Below, in pieces: positions 20,001 through 30,388 of a stretch of DNA of 64,000 nt. The stretch is from the NCBI GenBank assembly GCA_030581615.1, contig JAKTTT010000041.1, positions 1-64,000 of the forward strand, read 5' to 3'. The translations under genes were made by a program, and so were the position numbers. The notes below the pieces were generated by a model. It worked only from the letters and a program-made list of their open reading frames with translations. It searched no databases and had not been told where the DNA came from. Positions within the stretch are counted from its first letter, which is position 1; each line of letters opens with the position of its first letter. The DNA is from Alloascoidea africana. Its lineage: Eukaryota > Ascomycota > Alloascoideomycetes > Alloascoideales > Alloascoideaceae.

Positions 20001-21416
20001 AACAAACACGGGGTTTAGATCTGATATTGGGCTCGCGGTGGCTACATTACCAGCAGGTGTAGCAGCGTTTCGGATCTGTCTTCCAGCAAAATACTGAATC
20101 TGCTGCAGCATCGCTTTGAACGGTTGGAATTGGTGTTGAGTCTCCACATTTTGGTTTTGAGGGTCATTCAACAAGTCATGGAGACAGTATTCGAGCTGCG
20201 ATATCGAAATGTTTGAGCCAAACTCGATCCCTTTCCCAGCAATGTGTCTAAAAGATTTCAACTCCTCAATGTCGTTTGCAAATACACAAACATTATAGTT
20301 CATTGCCTTGTACTTGACCTCGATTTGTATTTCAGAGGCTCCACCGACAATTTTACACTCTGGATAGGAGTTCTTTATCTGCAACAGCTGGTCTTTCGTC
20401 ACGGGTCTGAGCCATATCTTGCGTTGATTCCCGTAAAAAATGGGCTTGGCAACATACTTCTTTCGCAAAAATGGGGGAAAGATGAGCTCAGCTTTGGGCT
20501 CATACGCTTTCAACTTGAGACCGTTAGGCGTATACAGCTGTTCTTGTTTGTTCACATCGATTTCGGTGGACACATTGCCATTGCCATTGGCGAAACCGTT
20601 CACAATCGCCGATTTTGCGTCACCGGCACAACCATTACCGTTTGCATTGCCGTTTGCATTATCTCGACAACAGCCACCGGGCCTTCCACAGCTGAACGAT
20701 TCTTTTTTGCTGAATGTGTTTGCAGCGTCTATGATAGGTCTGTAACCAGTGCATCGGCACAAATTCCCATCGAGAGACTCAATAATCTGATCTTTGGATG
20801 GCTTGCCGCTATCAACATTCCTCAACAGCGCATACAGGCTCATCACTATACCAGGGGTACAAAAGCCACACTGAGAGCCATGGAACTTTGCAATTCGTTC
20901 TTGGATTGGATGGGGGTTTGCAGTTGTACCCAGTCCTTCGACAGTGACAAGATGTTTGCCTTCGACTGCGATCAATGGTACAATACACGAGTTAATGGCC
21001 GTGTACCTGAAAAAAAGGATAAGGTCAGACTAAAGAAGGATAAAGCTAAACGGTGGAGTGAAATGGAAGGATATTATGCTCACTTCCACTAACTAAAAAG
21101 CAAGTTTGAGTTGAAAAACATACCAAGGTTTCGCTTCCTGGTTATTCCAAAAGCTAACAACGACAGTACATGCGCCGCATCCTCCTTCTGAACAACCGAG
21201 CTTTGTGCCGGTGAGGCCAATTGAGCGCAGATAGTCCAGAAGAGTGCCTTCCGGGTCAGGGTTGGTGACTACGTGCCGTTTCCCGTTGAGATAGAACACA
21301 AGCGTGCTTGAAAAGCCCAGGTGGAGCAGCTCTGGAGGCAACTCTACCAGATTAAGCTCATCAGAATCAGAGTCTGATTCGCCAAAGGTTTCTTCAAAAG
21401 CCGGCGGCGCAACCAT
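17094..21416 (-). CDS. Xanthine dehydrogenase (molybdopterin/FAD/2Fe-2S), two exons
   Basis: Exon 1 (21124-21416) and exon 2 (17094-21006) join across a 117-bp intron (GTATGT...TTTTTTCAG) to 1,401 residues, the usual length for eukaryotic xanthine dehydrogenase. The N-terminal plant-type 2Fe-2S domain has [10 protein letters not shown] (Cys 75, 80, 83). The second cluster domain has CGFC (144/147) and CRC (181/183). The FAD domain shows VGGASE and [12 protein letters not shown]. The molybdenum domains carry [23 protein letters not shown] and GSKGIGEPP. The enzyme oxidises hypoxanthine and xanthine to urate and permits growth on purines; Saccharomyces lacks it and it occurs in only some yeasts. 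The start ATG at 21416 leaves 282 bp to the divergent GT34 gene. No C-terminal peroxisomal signal (ends FFIEA). Confidence 0.96.
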
Positions 21417-21698
21417 TTTGCTGGTTTGAAACGTCCACGCTACACTGTCTGGGAAGATGATGAGGAAAAGAGGAGGAGAGATATCGTGTGGGGGATTTGC
21501 GGGACGCTTTTCGCTTTTCGTTTTTTCTGGCATCTGCCTTATCGCGGACCAAAAGGCACGCCGGAGATCTCCGAGAGGGACACTCGCCGGCCCGAGCGGA
21601 GCCAGAATCACGTGGCCACGGCCCGAGAGGTGCCCAAACGGCCGCATCTCCAAATTGTGTCCTCCTCCATCTCTATCTTCAACCTCTTATCCAACGGC
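21417..21698. promoter_or_regulatory. Shared divergent promoter, XDH and GT34 gene
   Basis: 282 bp separate the two start codons. A CACGTG E-box lies at 21609-21614. The frame of the GT34 gene stays open through much of this stretch, but its composition there (Arg-rich, no membrane segment) is not that of a GT34 N-terminus, so I treat it as untranslated. Confidence 0.5.
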
Positions 21699-22919
21699 AT
21701 GGCCTCCAAGACGTCTGTTCTGCTGGTCCTGGTGGCCCTGGGTCTGGCTCTTGTGACCCTGTGGCAGTCCCTCTTCCCCGTCTCCCCGTCTCCCTTCAGC
21801 CTTCTGTCTGCGCTGGGCCCATCGGCGGTCTTTGGTGGGCATGGAGCAGCTAGCAACCCAACCCAAGCGGCTCGTCAGAAACAACGGAAACCAGTAACAG
21901 TATCAGCGAAAAGCCCCTATTTCTTCCCGGACCTGAACGACATCGAGGTGCTCAAGTCCAACCCGGCCAAGCTTCAATTCCCGATCGCAAAGTCTAATGC
22001 CAAGGGCAAGGCTAATACAGATCCCTTTAAAGTCCTGGACACCGATACTCCAGTGGTGAAAGCGCTGAAAAAGTACCACAAGATGGCAGCTGGCGTGTAC
22101 GAAGGAGGTCCACTTTCCAAATCTCCGCGGGTGGTTCTCGTAGTGGCTCTGGATTTGGAATCCGAAGACCTGGACTATCTCCATCAGCTTCTCCAGAACC
22201 GGATTGACTTTGCTCGCTCCCATAACCCAGTCTACGGTGTGTTTGCTAAATACCACCAGGAGTACCTCCACAAGGCCCGCGATTTCGAATTTGCAGACGC
22301 TTCGTCACTCGCCGCCTGGATTAAACCGGTGATTGTAAGAGATGCCATGAATTCCTTCCCTGGTGCAAAGTACTTTTGGTACCTGGACCAGGATGCGCTC
22401 TTGATGAGGAACGACGTTGATCTTGAGAACTATCTGCTGAAGCCCCAGGCCCTGGAACCCCTGATTCTGCGAGACGTTCCCATAGTGCCCTCGCTCCCGA
22501 TGGTGAAAACGTACCACCATAACCAGGCCGAAGACGCTGTTTTCATCGTGTCTCAAGACCACAAAGGTGACATTGACACGACCTCTTTTATAATTGTCAA
22601 TTCATACTTTGCCAAGACTTTTCTGGAGATTTGGTTTGACCCTTTACTCAGGAAATTCTCAGCTTTTTCATCATCAGAGGGCAAGGCCCTGACCCATTTC
22701 TTACAATGGCATCCTGTATACCTCGCGAGATCCGTGCTGATCCCCCCAAGAACTATAGCCTCGCTGCATCAAGACCTGGCAGAAGGAGCCTCTGTCAAAG
22801 ACAAGTACGTGTATCAGGATGGAGACCTTGTAATGAGCTTTAGAGGATGTCGGGACCAGGGGGCCCAGTTGTGTGCCTGGTGGTTCAAAAGGAGCTACGA
22901 GGATACTGCAAAGTTTTAG
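21699..22919 (+). CDS. GT34 alpha-1,6-mannosyltransferase, Mnn10/Mnn11-like
   Basis: Starting at ATG 21699 gives 406 residues with a type II layout: a short N-terminus, one signal-anchor (about 5-22, VLLVLVALGLALVTLW), a Pro/Ser-rich stem and a lumenal domain. That domain has R.NPVYG.FAKYH..Y...A, FPGAKYFWYLDQDALLM (the DxD metal/sugar-nucleotide site of family GT34), T.SFIIVNS and WHPVYLARSVLIP, followed by a C-terminal W.KRSYEDT. In yeast Mnn10 and Mnn11 belong to Golgi mannan polymerase II, extending the alpha-1,6 backbone of N-glycans. The frame is open 273 bp further upstream, but only this start places the anchor at the N-terminus. Mnn10 and Mnn11 cannot be separated by eye. Confidence 0.88.
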   Translation: MASKTSVLLVLVALGLALVTLWQSLFPVSPSPFSLLSALGPSAVFGGHGAASNPTQAARQKQRKPVTVSAKSPYFFPDLNDIEVLKSNPAKLQFPIAKSNAKGKANTDPFKVLDTDTPVVKALKKYHKMAAGVYEGGPLSKSPRVVLVVALDLESEDLDYLHQLLQNRIDFARSHNPVYGVFAKYHQEYLHKARDFEFADASSLAAWIKPVIVRDAMNSFPGAKYFWYLDQDALLMRNDVDLENYLLKPQALEPLILRDVPIVPSLPMVKTYHHNQAEDAVFIVSQDHKGDIDTTSFIIVNSYFAKTFLEIWFDPLLRKFSAFSSSEGKALTHFLQWHPVYLARSVLIPPRTIASLHQDLAEGASVKDKYVYQDGDLVMSFRGCRDQGAQLCAWWFKRSYEDTAKF

Positions 22920-23301
22920 CACGCCCAATCCCCAATAACCAGCATTCTTTCATTTTCATATACATTTATCGCATATCAATTCCAAATATAAACTCGTATT
23001 AATGTTGGCTTGCCCAAAAATCCTAAAGTTGGGACGCTTACCAACCGCTGACGTAACTCCAGCGGACCCAGAAATCCCTTTTTGTCCACAAACTTTTCAC
23101 TCACGCTTCCCACAAAAAAAAAAAAAGATTGAAACCCCCATATCTTTATCCACTGTTTTTCTGGCATAACACTTTTTTTTGCTTCTTTTCCTCCCCAACT
23201 TCATTCCTAATTCTAAAGTTTTGCACATAAATCTGCTATCTGAATCCTCTTGGACCTTTACAAGTATATTATAAAACATTTTCATAAAACATTGACTGGC
23301 C
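22920..23301. other. Intergenic: promoter of the eIF4E-like gene
   Basis: 382 bp including an A12 run near 23108-23119. No gene or RNA is supported. Confidence 0.5.
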
Positions 23302-25557
23302 ATGTTCTCTTCAGCTTCCTTCAACTATTCTGCTGGATCTACTCTTTCCTTTGACGACTATACCAGCCACAACAACAATAGCAATACCAACAGCAACAGC
23401 AACAACAATGGCATTAACCCTATTACGAACTTCCCTCACAACAACAGTGGTATTCTAGATGGGTTTCTCACCAACCATACGCTGAACAGCAGCTCAAGGT
23501 CAGGGTCCGGTTTCTTTGGGATGAACACGGGTATCGGATCTGGATCTAGCATCTTCTCGACAAACAACAATAATAGCACCACCGACACTACCCACCATTC
23601 CTTAATTCTTAAAAACGATCTGGAAATGTCTGGTGGCATTGGTCTAGGCTCAAACCTCACCCAAACTGTAGAACGAGTCGGTGCTGAGGGCTCACCAAAT
23701 GACCTGTATGCGGTTAAAGTAGAGCTGCCAATTTCTCACCATGTTATTCCTTACAGTTGGACTTTTTGGTACCATTCTAGACAGTGGCCAAAAGCTCAGC
23801 AACAGGCTCAAGCGCAAGCGCAAGCACAAGCTCTAGCTCAAGCTCAAGCTCAACTCCAACCTCAGCTGTCAGACCAGGTACAAACTTCTACAGCAGGCAA
23901 CAAGAACCAAGGCAGTTCGTACCTCGATTCATATCTCTCCACGACCCACAAGATATCCTTTCCCATCCCCTCATCAACCCCTGTTTCTGCCTCTGCTTCC
24001 GGTTCGCTGTTTGCGGAGTTGAAATTGGGATCCCACCATGAGACTCCTGGGACCCATGAGGTTGTGGCGTCCGTAGAGTCTGTGTTGCAAGCTCTCTCTG
24101 TGCTGAAGCGACCCCAGGACCTGAATCCTGGAAGTGAGTATCTGGTGTTTAAAGCAGGTGTGAAGCCGGTCTGGGAGGACAAGATCAACGAGGTTGGTGG
24201 TCGCTGGGTATTCAGGTTTGGTAGGAAACAAACCTCTCAGTATCCAAATGGAATCAGCAGCAATAATGGCAATGGCAATGGCAATGACAAATCGGCAAAT
24301 TCGAGGATCTCTGGCGCAAATACAACGACAAATACAAATGCAAACACAGTTGGGAATGGATCACGGTTGCTGACTCCAGAACAGATTGCTCTCAGCAAGA
24401 AACGTGTTGGGTTGATATGGGAACAAGCCGTGCTTCAGATTCTCGGAGGTTCGAATCTCGACTCGCAATTTAGTAAGGAGGTGGTTGGATTCGTGATCAG
24501 CATACGGCGAGATGAGGACATTCTGAGCGTTTGGAATACAAATGCAACTTCTGAGTCCAGAGAAGACGATGAAAGTGAGCTTCAAGAACAGTTGGAGAAG
24601 GGCAAAGCGGCACATTTACAAATGATTTACAATACTTTTAAACGGATCGTTTTGGAAGTTGATGGCATGTTACAACAGGAGTTGGAACAAGAGCGAGAGC
24701 GAGAACGCGAACTGACTACGTCCCCTGTTCTCAACTCACCCCTGTCCTCTTTCCAATCTCTTGAGAACGCACTAAACCAAGCTGTATCGTCGGATAAATG
24801 TAACAGTATTTTTGTGGACGACGTGAACGATATTCCCGGAGTTGTGGCTGAATATCGTCTCCATTCTGTCAGTTACAAAGATGGACCTCCCCAGTCATCA
24901 TCACAGCATCAACATCAACATCAACACCAGCATCAGCATCAGCATCAGACACAGGGCCATAGCCATGGCTACTCAAATAGTAGATTCAACGGCGGGACTT
25001 ACAACAACCGCCAAGATCAGAAGGGAAATGGCAGAGTACATAATGCCCACAATGGCCATCACCATCATAGACAACATAACAGTCTAAACTCTCCAGATGG
25101 CATAACGGATGGATCTGGCCGATCAGCGTCTCCGTCTTCACAACAGCATTTTTTCCGTCGTCCAGGGACCGGAACTAATTCTGGTACTGGAGCGGGTTCT
25201 GGATTCGACAAATCCAACCCATCGTCGCCTCAAGTAGGCACTGGGTTTTCCAATAAACCGTTGTCTCCTTCAAGCCCTCATACGCGAGTGTATGGCTCCA
25301 TAACTGGCACTGGATCTGGCAAGCATGGAAATTTCCACCATAGATCACATAAAAGAGATGACCAACAGCAGCAGCAGCAGCAGCAACAACAACAACAGCC
25401 ACATGCCGGCTCGGAGTCAGGAAACGATCAAATGTCACCATTTGCTGCTCTTGGAAGACGGCGACGGATGGGGAACAGCAGCATTGTTGGAGGACAACCA
25501 GGATTTGTCAACAGGAGGAATGGACCCAGGTCTGCACCAAAGGAGCGGTCAGAGTAG
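23302..25557 (+). CDS. eIF4E-like cap-binding protein (eIF4E2/eIF4E3 class) with very long low-complexity regions
   Basis: 751 residues, over three times a normal eIF4E. An Asn/Ser-rich leader (1-130) precedes an interrupted eIF4E fold: YSWTFWYHSR (151-160); a Gln/Ala insertion (166-190); VES.LQALSVLKRP (258-271); LNPGSEYLVFKAGVKPVWED with Trp291 at the second cap-stacking position; GGRWVFRF; an Asn/Gly insertion (315-350); and VVGFVISIRRDEDILSVW (394-411). LKRP and EDILSVW resemble the filamentous-fungal eIF4E2/3 class. The Trp equivalent to human W73, which binds eIF4G and 4E-BP, appears to be Leu262. A long tail follows, rich in His/Gln, Gly and poly-Gln (about 690-700). Probably an mRNA-cap-binding regulator rather than the general initiation factor. 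Single exon. Confidence 0.85.
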   Translation: MFSSASFNYSAGSTLSFDDYTSHNNNSNTNSNSNNNGINPITNFPHNNSGILDGFLTNHTLNSSSRSGSGFFGMNTGIGSGSSIFSTNNNNSTTDTTHHSLILKNDLEMSGGIGLGSNLTQTVERVGAEGSPNDLYAVKVELPISHHVIPYSWTFWYHSRQWPKAQQQAQAQAQAQALAQAQAQLQPQLSDQVQTSTAGNKNQGSSYLDSYLSTTHKISFPIPSSTPVSASASGSLFAELKLGSHHETPGTHEVVASVESVLQALSVLKRPQDLNPGSEYLVFKAGVKPVWEDKINEVGGRWVFRFGRKQTSQYPNGISSNNGNGNGNDKSANSRISGANTTTNTNANTVGNGSRLLTPEQIALSKKRVGLIWEQAVLQILGGSNLDSQFSKEVVGFVISIRRDEDILSVWNTNATSESREDDESELQEQLEKGKAAHLQMIYNTFKRIVLEVDGMLQQELEQERERERELTTSPVLNSPLSSFQSLENALNQAVSSDKCNSIFVDDVNDIPGVVAEYRLHSVSYKDGPPQSSSQHQHQHQHQHQHQHQTQGHSHGYSNSRFNGGTYNNRQDQKGNGRVHNAHNGHHHHRQHNSLNSPDGITDGSGRSASPSSQQHFFRRPGTGTNSGTGAGSGFDKSNPSSPQVGTGFSNKPLSPSSPHTRVYGSITGTGSGKHGNFHHRSHKRDDQQQQQQQQQQQQPHAGSESGNDQMSPFAALGRRRRMGNSSIVGGQPGFVNRRNGPRSAPKERSE

Positions 25558-26103
25558 CCAACTCATATAGCATTTAGAGGATTTAAGCTGTACACCAAAA
25601 TGATTTGCATTTTTTTTCCCCCTCGTTTTGAGGATACACTAAAAGTAGAGAGAATCCATCCATTTATCTATGTATCCATTTAATTTTAAAGATAAAGAGC
25701 AGTTTTATGAGGACATTGCGATAGCCGCCAACCTGTAAATTCAAAAATCGTAATCATCATTAAGTTAATTAAAAATAGTAGTAATATATGTATCAAATTT
25801 GGGATAAAACAATGAAATGCAGACCAGGATTTAAATTTATGAAGACAATCAAAATAAAAAAAAGAGAAGTAGGGGGGACGGCAAGAGTTACAAGTCGATG
25901 ATGATGCAGTGTCATAAGATATTCCCAAAAAAAAAAAAAAAAAAGAGTAAAAACAGCCGATGAAATCATTTCTTTTTGAACATGGATGTTTGATCATGAC
26001 AATACAAAAAAAACATAAAACAAAAGAGGTAAGACATTTCTATAACTTAAGAGCAATATTAATCGATCCAAATAGATCGTGAAGATTGTACAGTTCCATT
26101 GGT
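25558..26103. other. Convergent 3' flanks
   Basis: 546 AT-rich bp between the eIF4E-like stop and the kinase stop, with an A17 tract at about 25928-25944. No gene is supported. Confidence 0.5.
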
Positions 26104-27567
26104 TTAGGCACGAAATTGAAGTTGATCATCGTACCTTGCAAAACCACCATCGGGAAGCGGGACGTAATACTGGATGCCTGCCAAGTGTTGTTGGAATAGG
26201 AATGGTGGTTGGTACGAATTTCGAGTTCGCGCGTTGGGTGTGCTCATAATTCCCAAATTGCCGTAAAACCGTATAGAGCTCGACAGGATACTTTCTGGTG
26301 CCACATTTTGCTGAACATGCTGTTCGTAGGGTGCTTTTATGGGAGGAAGATGAATGCTGTAGTCAACTTGGTGCTGTTCATACTCTGCCTGGGTCTCAAA
26401 GTCAGAGTGAGAGTGAATTGGCGAAGCTACACTTGGACTGGTGCATTCGGAGCTGGCGTCCGTGCTGCTGCTGGCTTCAACATAATCTTCATTTTCATTT
26501 TCATTTTCATTTTCATTTTCAATCTCAATTTCTTCAAAAGAAAGAGAAGGCAAAAAGCACTTATCTGCATGCTCTGTGTCGAAAGGGAGGCATCTGGAAA
26601 GCGGACCTTCAACGGTGAAGGAGTCGCACTCCATGACCAATTGGCGAAACTCAAACAGCGAGATTCTCTGGTTTGGATCTCTCACAAATGCAGCATCCAG
26701 AATATTGTTCAGCTTTGTGGAAATGGGTAAAATCCGCCGCAAAACAGAGTTGTTTTTCAGATATGTTCTATAGGTTTCGTCTGTTAGAACCGCTTTCATC
26801 CAAGGGTTTCGTGTACAGACCAAATTTATGAGAATAACGGCCAAGGACCAAACATCACCAGCGGCAGTCGGATACATGTTGGAGTTGCCCAGGCCGTACT
26901 TTAGAGCGAGTTGTGGGTTTTTCCTGTTTTCTTGGCTCATGGACAGGCGCTCGGGGGCCATGTAGTAAGAAGAGCCACAGCACACGTTTGAGCAGATGTA
27001 CTCTTCGGATATGGCAAGACCAAAGTCTATGATGACAACTTTACGGCCTCCATCAGCGACCAAAATGTTTTCTGGCTTTAGATCACAGTGATAGACGTTG
27101 TTTGCATGGCAATACCCCACGGCGTCCACGAGCTGGGCAAAAATGGATTTAATCAGATTTGGGTCATTTCTGTATACTGGGGTTTCGGTGATTTGGGAGA
27201 AAAGGTCGCCGTTTGGATAAGCGTCCATCATGACGAACAACATCTCATCGTTTATAAAGACGCCGTGAATCGTGACTATGTTTGGATGAGTGTGGACCCG
27301 TAAGTGCAAAGAGATTTCCTTCACGACGGCACAAGGACATTGGCAGTTTTCGAGCAGGTTGAGAGGAACAGACTGGGCGCAGATGGTTTTTCCGGGACCA
27401 AAAGGTCTTGTTGACTTTTGAGGGCATCCTTTGCGAGGCAGGACTTTTGCAGCGTATATGGTCGAGGTCTGGGTGTCGACGACTTCATAGACAGTGCCGT
27501 AGGCGCCAGAGCCGATTTGTTTCGATATGTAGAACTTTTTGGCTAGGGTATAACCAACGAGGGACAT
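26104..27567 (-). CDS. Ran1/Sks1/Vhs1-type serine/threonine protein kinase
   Basis: From ATG 27567 the frame gives 487 residues starting MSLVGYTLAKKF. The kinase domain (about 9-340) has a glycine loop GSGAYGTVYEV, a catalytic-lysine AAKVL, a ~30-residue Cys-containing insertion before the C helix, the loop HCDLKPEN with the HCD variant typical of the Ran1/Sks1/Vhs1 group, DFGLA, and a MAPERLS activation segment. After the domain come a (Glu-Asn) repeat (ENENENENEN), Ser-rich sequence and an unstructured tail. Relatives control meiosis entry (S. pombe Ran1/Pat1) or glucose sensing (Sks1, Vhs1). The frame is open 360 bp further upstream, but that part is repeat-derived, so the internal Met is preferred. 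The region upstream is unusually long (2.8 kb). Confidence 0.9.
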   Translation of the reverse strand: MSLVGYTLAKKFYISKQIGSGAYGTVYEVVDTQTSTIYAAKVLPRKGCPQKSTRPFGPGKTICAQSVPLNLLENCQCPCAVVKEISLHLRVHTHPNIVTIHGVFINDEMLFVMMDAYPNGDLFSQITETPVYRNDPNLIKSIFAQLVDAVGYCHANNVYHCDLKPENILVADGGRKVVIIDFGLAISEEYICSNVCCGSSYYMAPERLSMSQENRKNPQLALKYGLGNSNMYPTAAGDVWSLAVILINLVCTRNPWMKAVLTDETYRTYLKNNSVLRRILPISTKLNNILDAAFVRDPNQRISLFEFRQLVMECDSFTVEGPLSRCLPFDTEHADKCFLPSLSFEEIEIENENENENENEDYVEASSSTDASSECTSPSVASPIHSHSDFETQAEYEQHQVDYSIHLPPIKAPYEQHVQQNVAPESILSSSIRFYGNLGIMSTPNARTRNSYQPPFLFQQHLAGIQYYVPLPDGGFARYDDQLQFRA

Positions 27568-27844
27568 AATTATGGTTGTTGTTGAATCACTAGGAAGTAG
27601 AGGTCTGGGGAGAGAGAAAGGGAAAGGGAAGAGGAAAGCGGCCAGTTTATAAAAAGAGCAAGGACTAATGCAGGAGAGAGTGATGCTGCTGCCATTTTGC
27701 CTTTTTGGTCTCTTGGGCTCTGTTTTGCTGTTTTGCTGTTTCCATGAGTTTGGCGACTTGGTGGGTGGTTTCAATTGTGGACTGATCTGGCAAATTATAA
27801 GCCCACGGGCGATGAAACCAGAGCCGCCAGCCCCAACGACCACG

Positions 27845-27847
<3 letters not shown>

Positions 27848-27885
<38 letters not shown>
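27848..27885. repeat. ATGGAAA tandem repeat
   Basis: Five consecutive 7-bp units, followed by related ATGCGAA units, about 280 bp upstream of the kinase start. Confidence 0.9.
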
Positions 27886-29535
27886 CGAAATGCGAAACGA
27901 GAGACGAGACATGGCAGCTGGGAGCACTGCCGCTTCGTTGTCTCGTCGTTTGTTCCGTCCGTCGGGCTCCTAAGGCTCCTAAGGCTCCTAAGGCCTTGAA
28001 GAGCTCAGGCTCCCCAGGCTCCGAGGACTCATCCATGCTCTCGGGACTTTGCGGGCAGCCCAGCGCAAACCGCAAAGCGCAAAGTGTCTGGAAAAAGCTC
28101 CAGCGACGGGGCAAAGTGAGCCCACCCGGGCACAGACCCCATGCTCTTGGTTCATGGGACTGGAGACCAAAGCGCCATGGATCGGGCCTGTTTCGGCGCT
28201 GGGCCTATTATTATCGCAGCGAGCTTCCAGTGGTCAGACCCGGATGCCATGCCATGCCATGTCCCAAAGAGATTCGATCACAAAGAAGGATTTCGATGGC
28301 CATGGCGTTTGCAAAGGAGCTGTTGGAATAGACAATCGCCGGGCTTGTTGAGTCGATGTTCGTCGCCAGCCAACAAACGCCATTGCCATTGCCATTGGGA
28401 ATTGGCAATTCCAATTCCAACGCCAACACGGATGGTTGAGAATGCCAACAACGGCCAGCTTCTCTGATCGCCGGTGATTCTCAACCCCCAGGAAAATGCT
28501 CCTCCTGTGTTTTCGTCTCAGGCGGGAGCGGATGCAAATCTCTTTCGGAGTCTCCCAATCTTGCCGTTTTCGTCATGGATAAAATGTATTTAATTCACAA
28601 ACACGCCAGTCCAATATCATCGTCGTCATCATCATAATCATAATCATAATCACCACCATCATCTACCCACCGGTTACTAGTAGTTCCCGTGAGAACAATG
28701 CTCGCTCGTTATTCCCAACCGCTGAGAATAATTGCTCCACTTTGAGCAAGATAAAAATAAAAATACTCTCGTTTTGGATCGTTAGGTCCACAATGTGGCT
28801 TTCCTCCGTCCCTTCGTAGAGACACGCGTTTGAACATTTTTTTGAAAAGCTCTCAGAGTCTTGCCAACCTGACTGGACAAGCACACGTGTGACAGATATT
28901 CTATTATCATTCTCGTCCATGCTTTGAACATTCTCAGAATCCCAAATCGTGTGATTCAGTGAGAAAAAAAAAAAATTCTGCAAGAGAACAACACTACCAA
29001 GAGCAAGATTTTACTCTCCTTGAACTGGTCAGGTCATGGTTTACTCCCATTATTATTATTATTCAGTACCACAACATTATCTTTGTCAAGTATCTGTATC
29101 TCGCCATATGAAATAGGAAAAATTGTTTCTAGAAAAGCGGCTTACAGGCGCAATGGAATGTCGATTTGGGTTTACGAGATCGATCTCTTGATTTTTTTTT
29201 TCCTGCGCAACGCTCGTTATGCTAAAATCGTTCATTTCGTGTTTGCCAAATGAAAAGCTATGGATTTATTTCTGAGAAATATTTTTGTGGTGGCCGCCAG
29301 TCTTGGAAATCGCTAGGCTGTGATGCGAAATTGTGCGCTCCTCTTGAATAACTTGTCCATCCTGGAGGTATACCAATTGTCATTTTCTGCGAGTCCCACC
29401 AAATACTCCCAGAAGTTGAAACTCCATAACCCATTGGCACTTGCTCTGTTTGTTTTGTTTAGAAAGTCGTGTTTGAGTACCTGCATCTTTCCCCAGTTCT
29501 CTTCTCTCGTCATCGGTATATGGGGAAAGCACAAA

Positions 29536-29558
29536 CAGGCAGGCAGGCAGGCAGGCAG
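29536..29558. repeat. (CAGG)n microsatellite
   Basis: Nearly six CAGG units in a row in the region upstream of RMI1. Confidence 0.95.
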
Positions 29559-30388
29559 TCCAACAAGCTGTAACACATCTCGCACTTTCTCTTTTGATAA
29601 AACGCCAGGTGCAGAATCTCGCCAAAAGAAGAAGCCTTTGGATGCTAGCTACAGATTTCAACTAGCGACGGGACTCTGTCCTCCTCTCCAAAATCTTCTC
29701 TCATGGCGATGGATGTACAGTTTTGAGATACTGTTCATTACACAGTGTCCATGTCCATGTCTATGCCAGATCAGCCGAAAGTCGTGTTACATTATAAACG
29801 ATTGACTGATCAATTCTGGCTTTGGCTTCAAGTTCGGTACCAGCTTTCGAGACTAAACAGCCAACTCATCCATTTAACAGCAATGTATATAAAAATCTTT
29901 TTGATGAAAACTCCACCTTTTGACTCCAGCTCCAAACAGTGATCAATACTTAGAAGTTGAGAGAAAGGGCATTTGCTAGCTGTTGGTCTAGTTCCTCTTT
30001 TAGCATTTTCAGCGCAAAAATAATAAATAAATAAAAAAGTTCCACGGCTCGATAAAATTCATCGATCGATCGATGGATAGATAAACAGGCAGACCGCTAG
30101 ATCGATCGATAGATCGCCTTGTGTCTAGTTACTGGTGGTCAGTTCCATCCCGTTGAATTTCGCCCAAACGAAAACACGGCGGTGAATTAGAATTAGAATT
30201 TACAAAACCGCGTGCACGCGAAACCAGAGATGATCACACGTTGTTCAGAATCCAGATTATGGATTCGATGATGCCCTTTTGGATAGACATGAAGTGGTAA
30301 AACATGATGATGGTGCTAGCGTCCATCATAGAGTGTAGAAACGTGTTGTAAAAACAGATCCTCCCAACTACCACCACTTGCCCCCAAT

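Larger units (their letters stand above)
27568..30388. promoter_or_regulatory. 2.8-kb divergent upstream region rich in short tandem repeats
   Basis: This lies between the divergent kinase and RMI1 starts. The kinase-proximal part (about 27.9-28.5 kb) is markedly GC-richer than its surroundings. It carries ATGGAAA tandem units at 27848-27885, three GGCTCCTAA units from 27965, CCATG/GCCATT runs (28245-28400), CAT-type repeats (28617-28665), a CACGTG at 28884-28889, a (CAGG)n run at 29536-29558 and GATC-based repeats near 30060-30110. The open frames here follow the repeats and are not genes. Most of it is probably the kinase control region, perhaps with a long leader or a non-coding transcript. 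Confidence 0.45.

Noticed and set aside
20244-21092. 282-residue plus-strand frame antisense to XDH
   Set aside because: It lies entirely opposite strongly conserved XDH coding sequence and its intron, and has no domain or plausible composition of its own.
21426-21698. N-terminal extension of the GT34 protein
   Set aside because: It would begin 10 bp from the XDH start and bury the signal anchor 90 residues inside; a type II Golgi enzyme should start near 21699.
27665-28351. Several overlapping frames on both strands near the kinase
   Set aside because: They are created by the ATGGAAA and GGCTCCTAA repeats and high GC; none has a domain.
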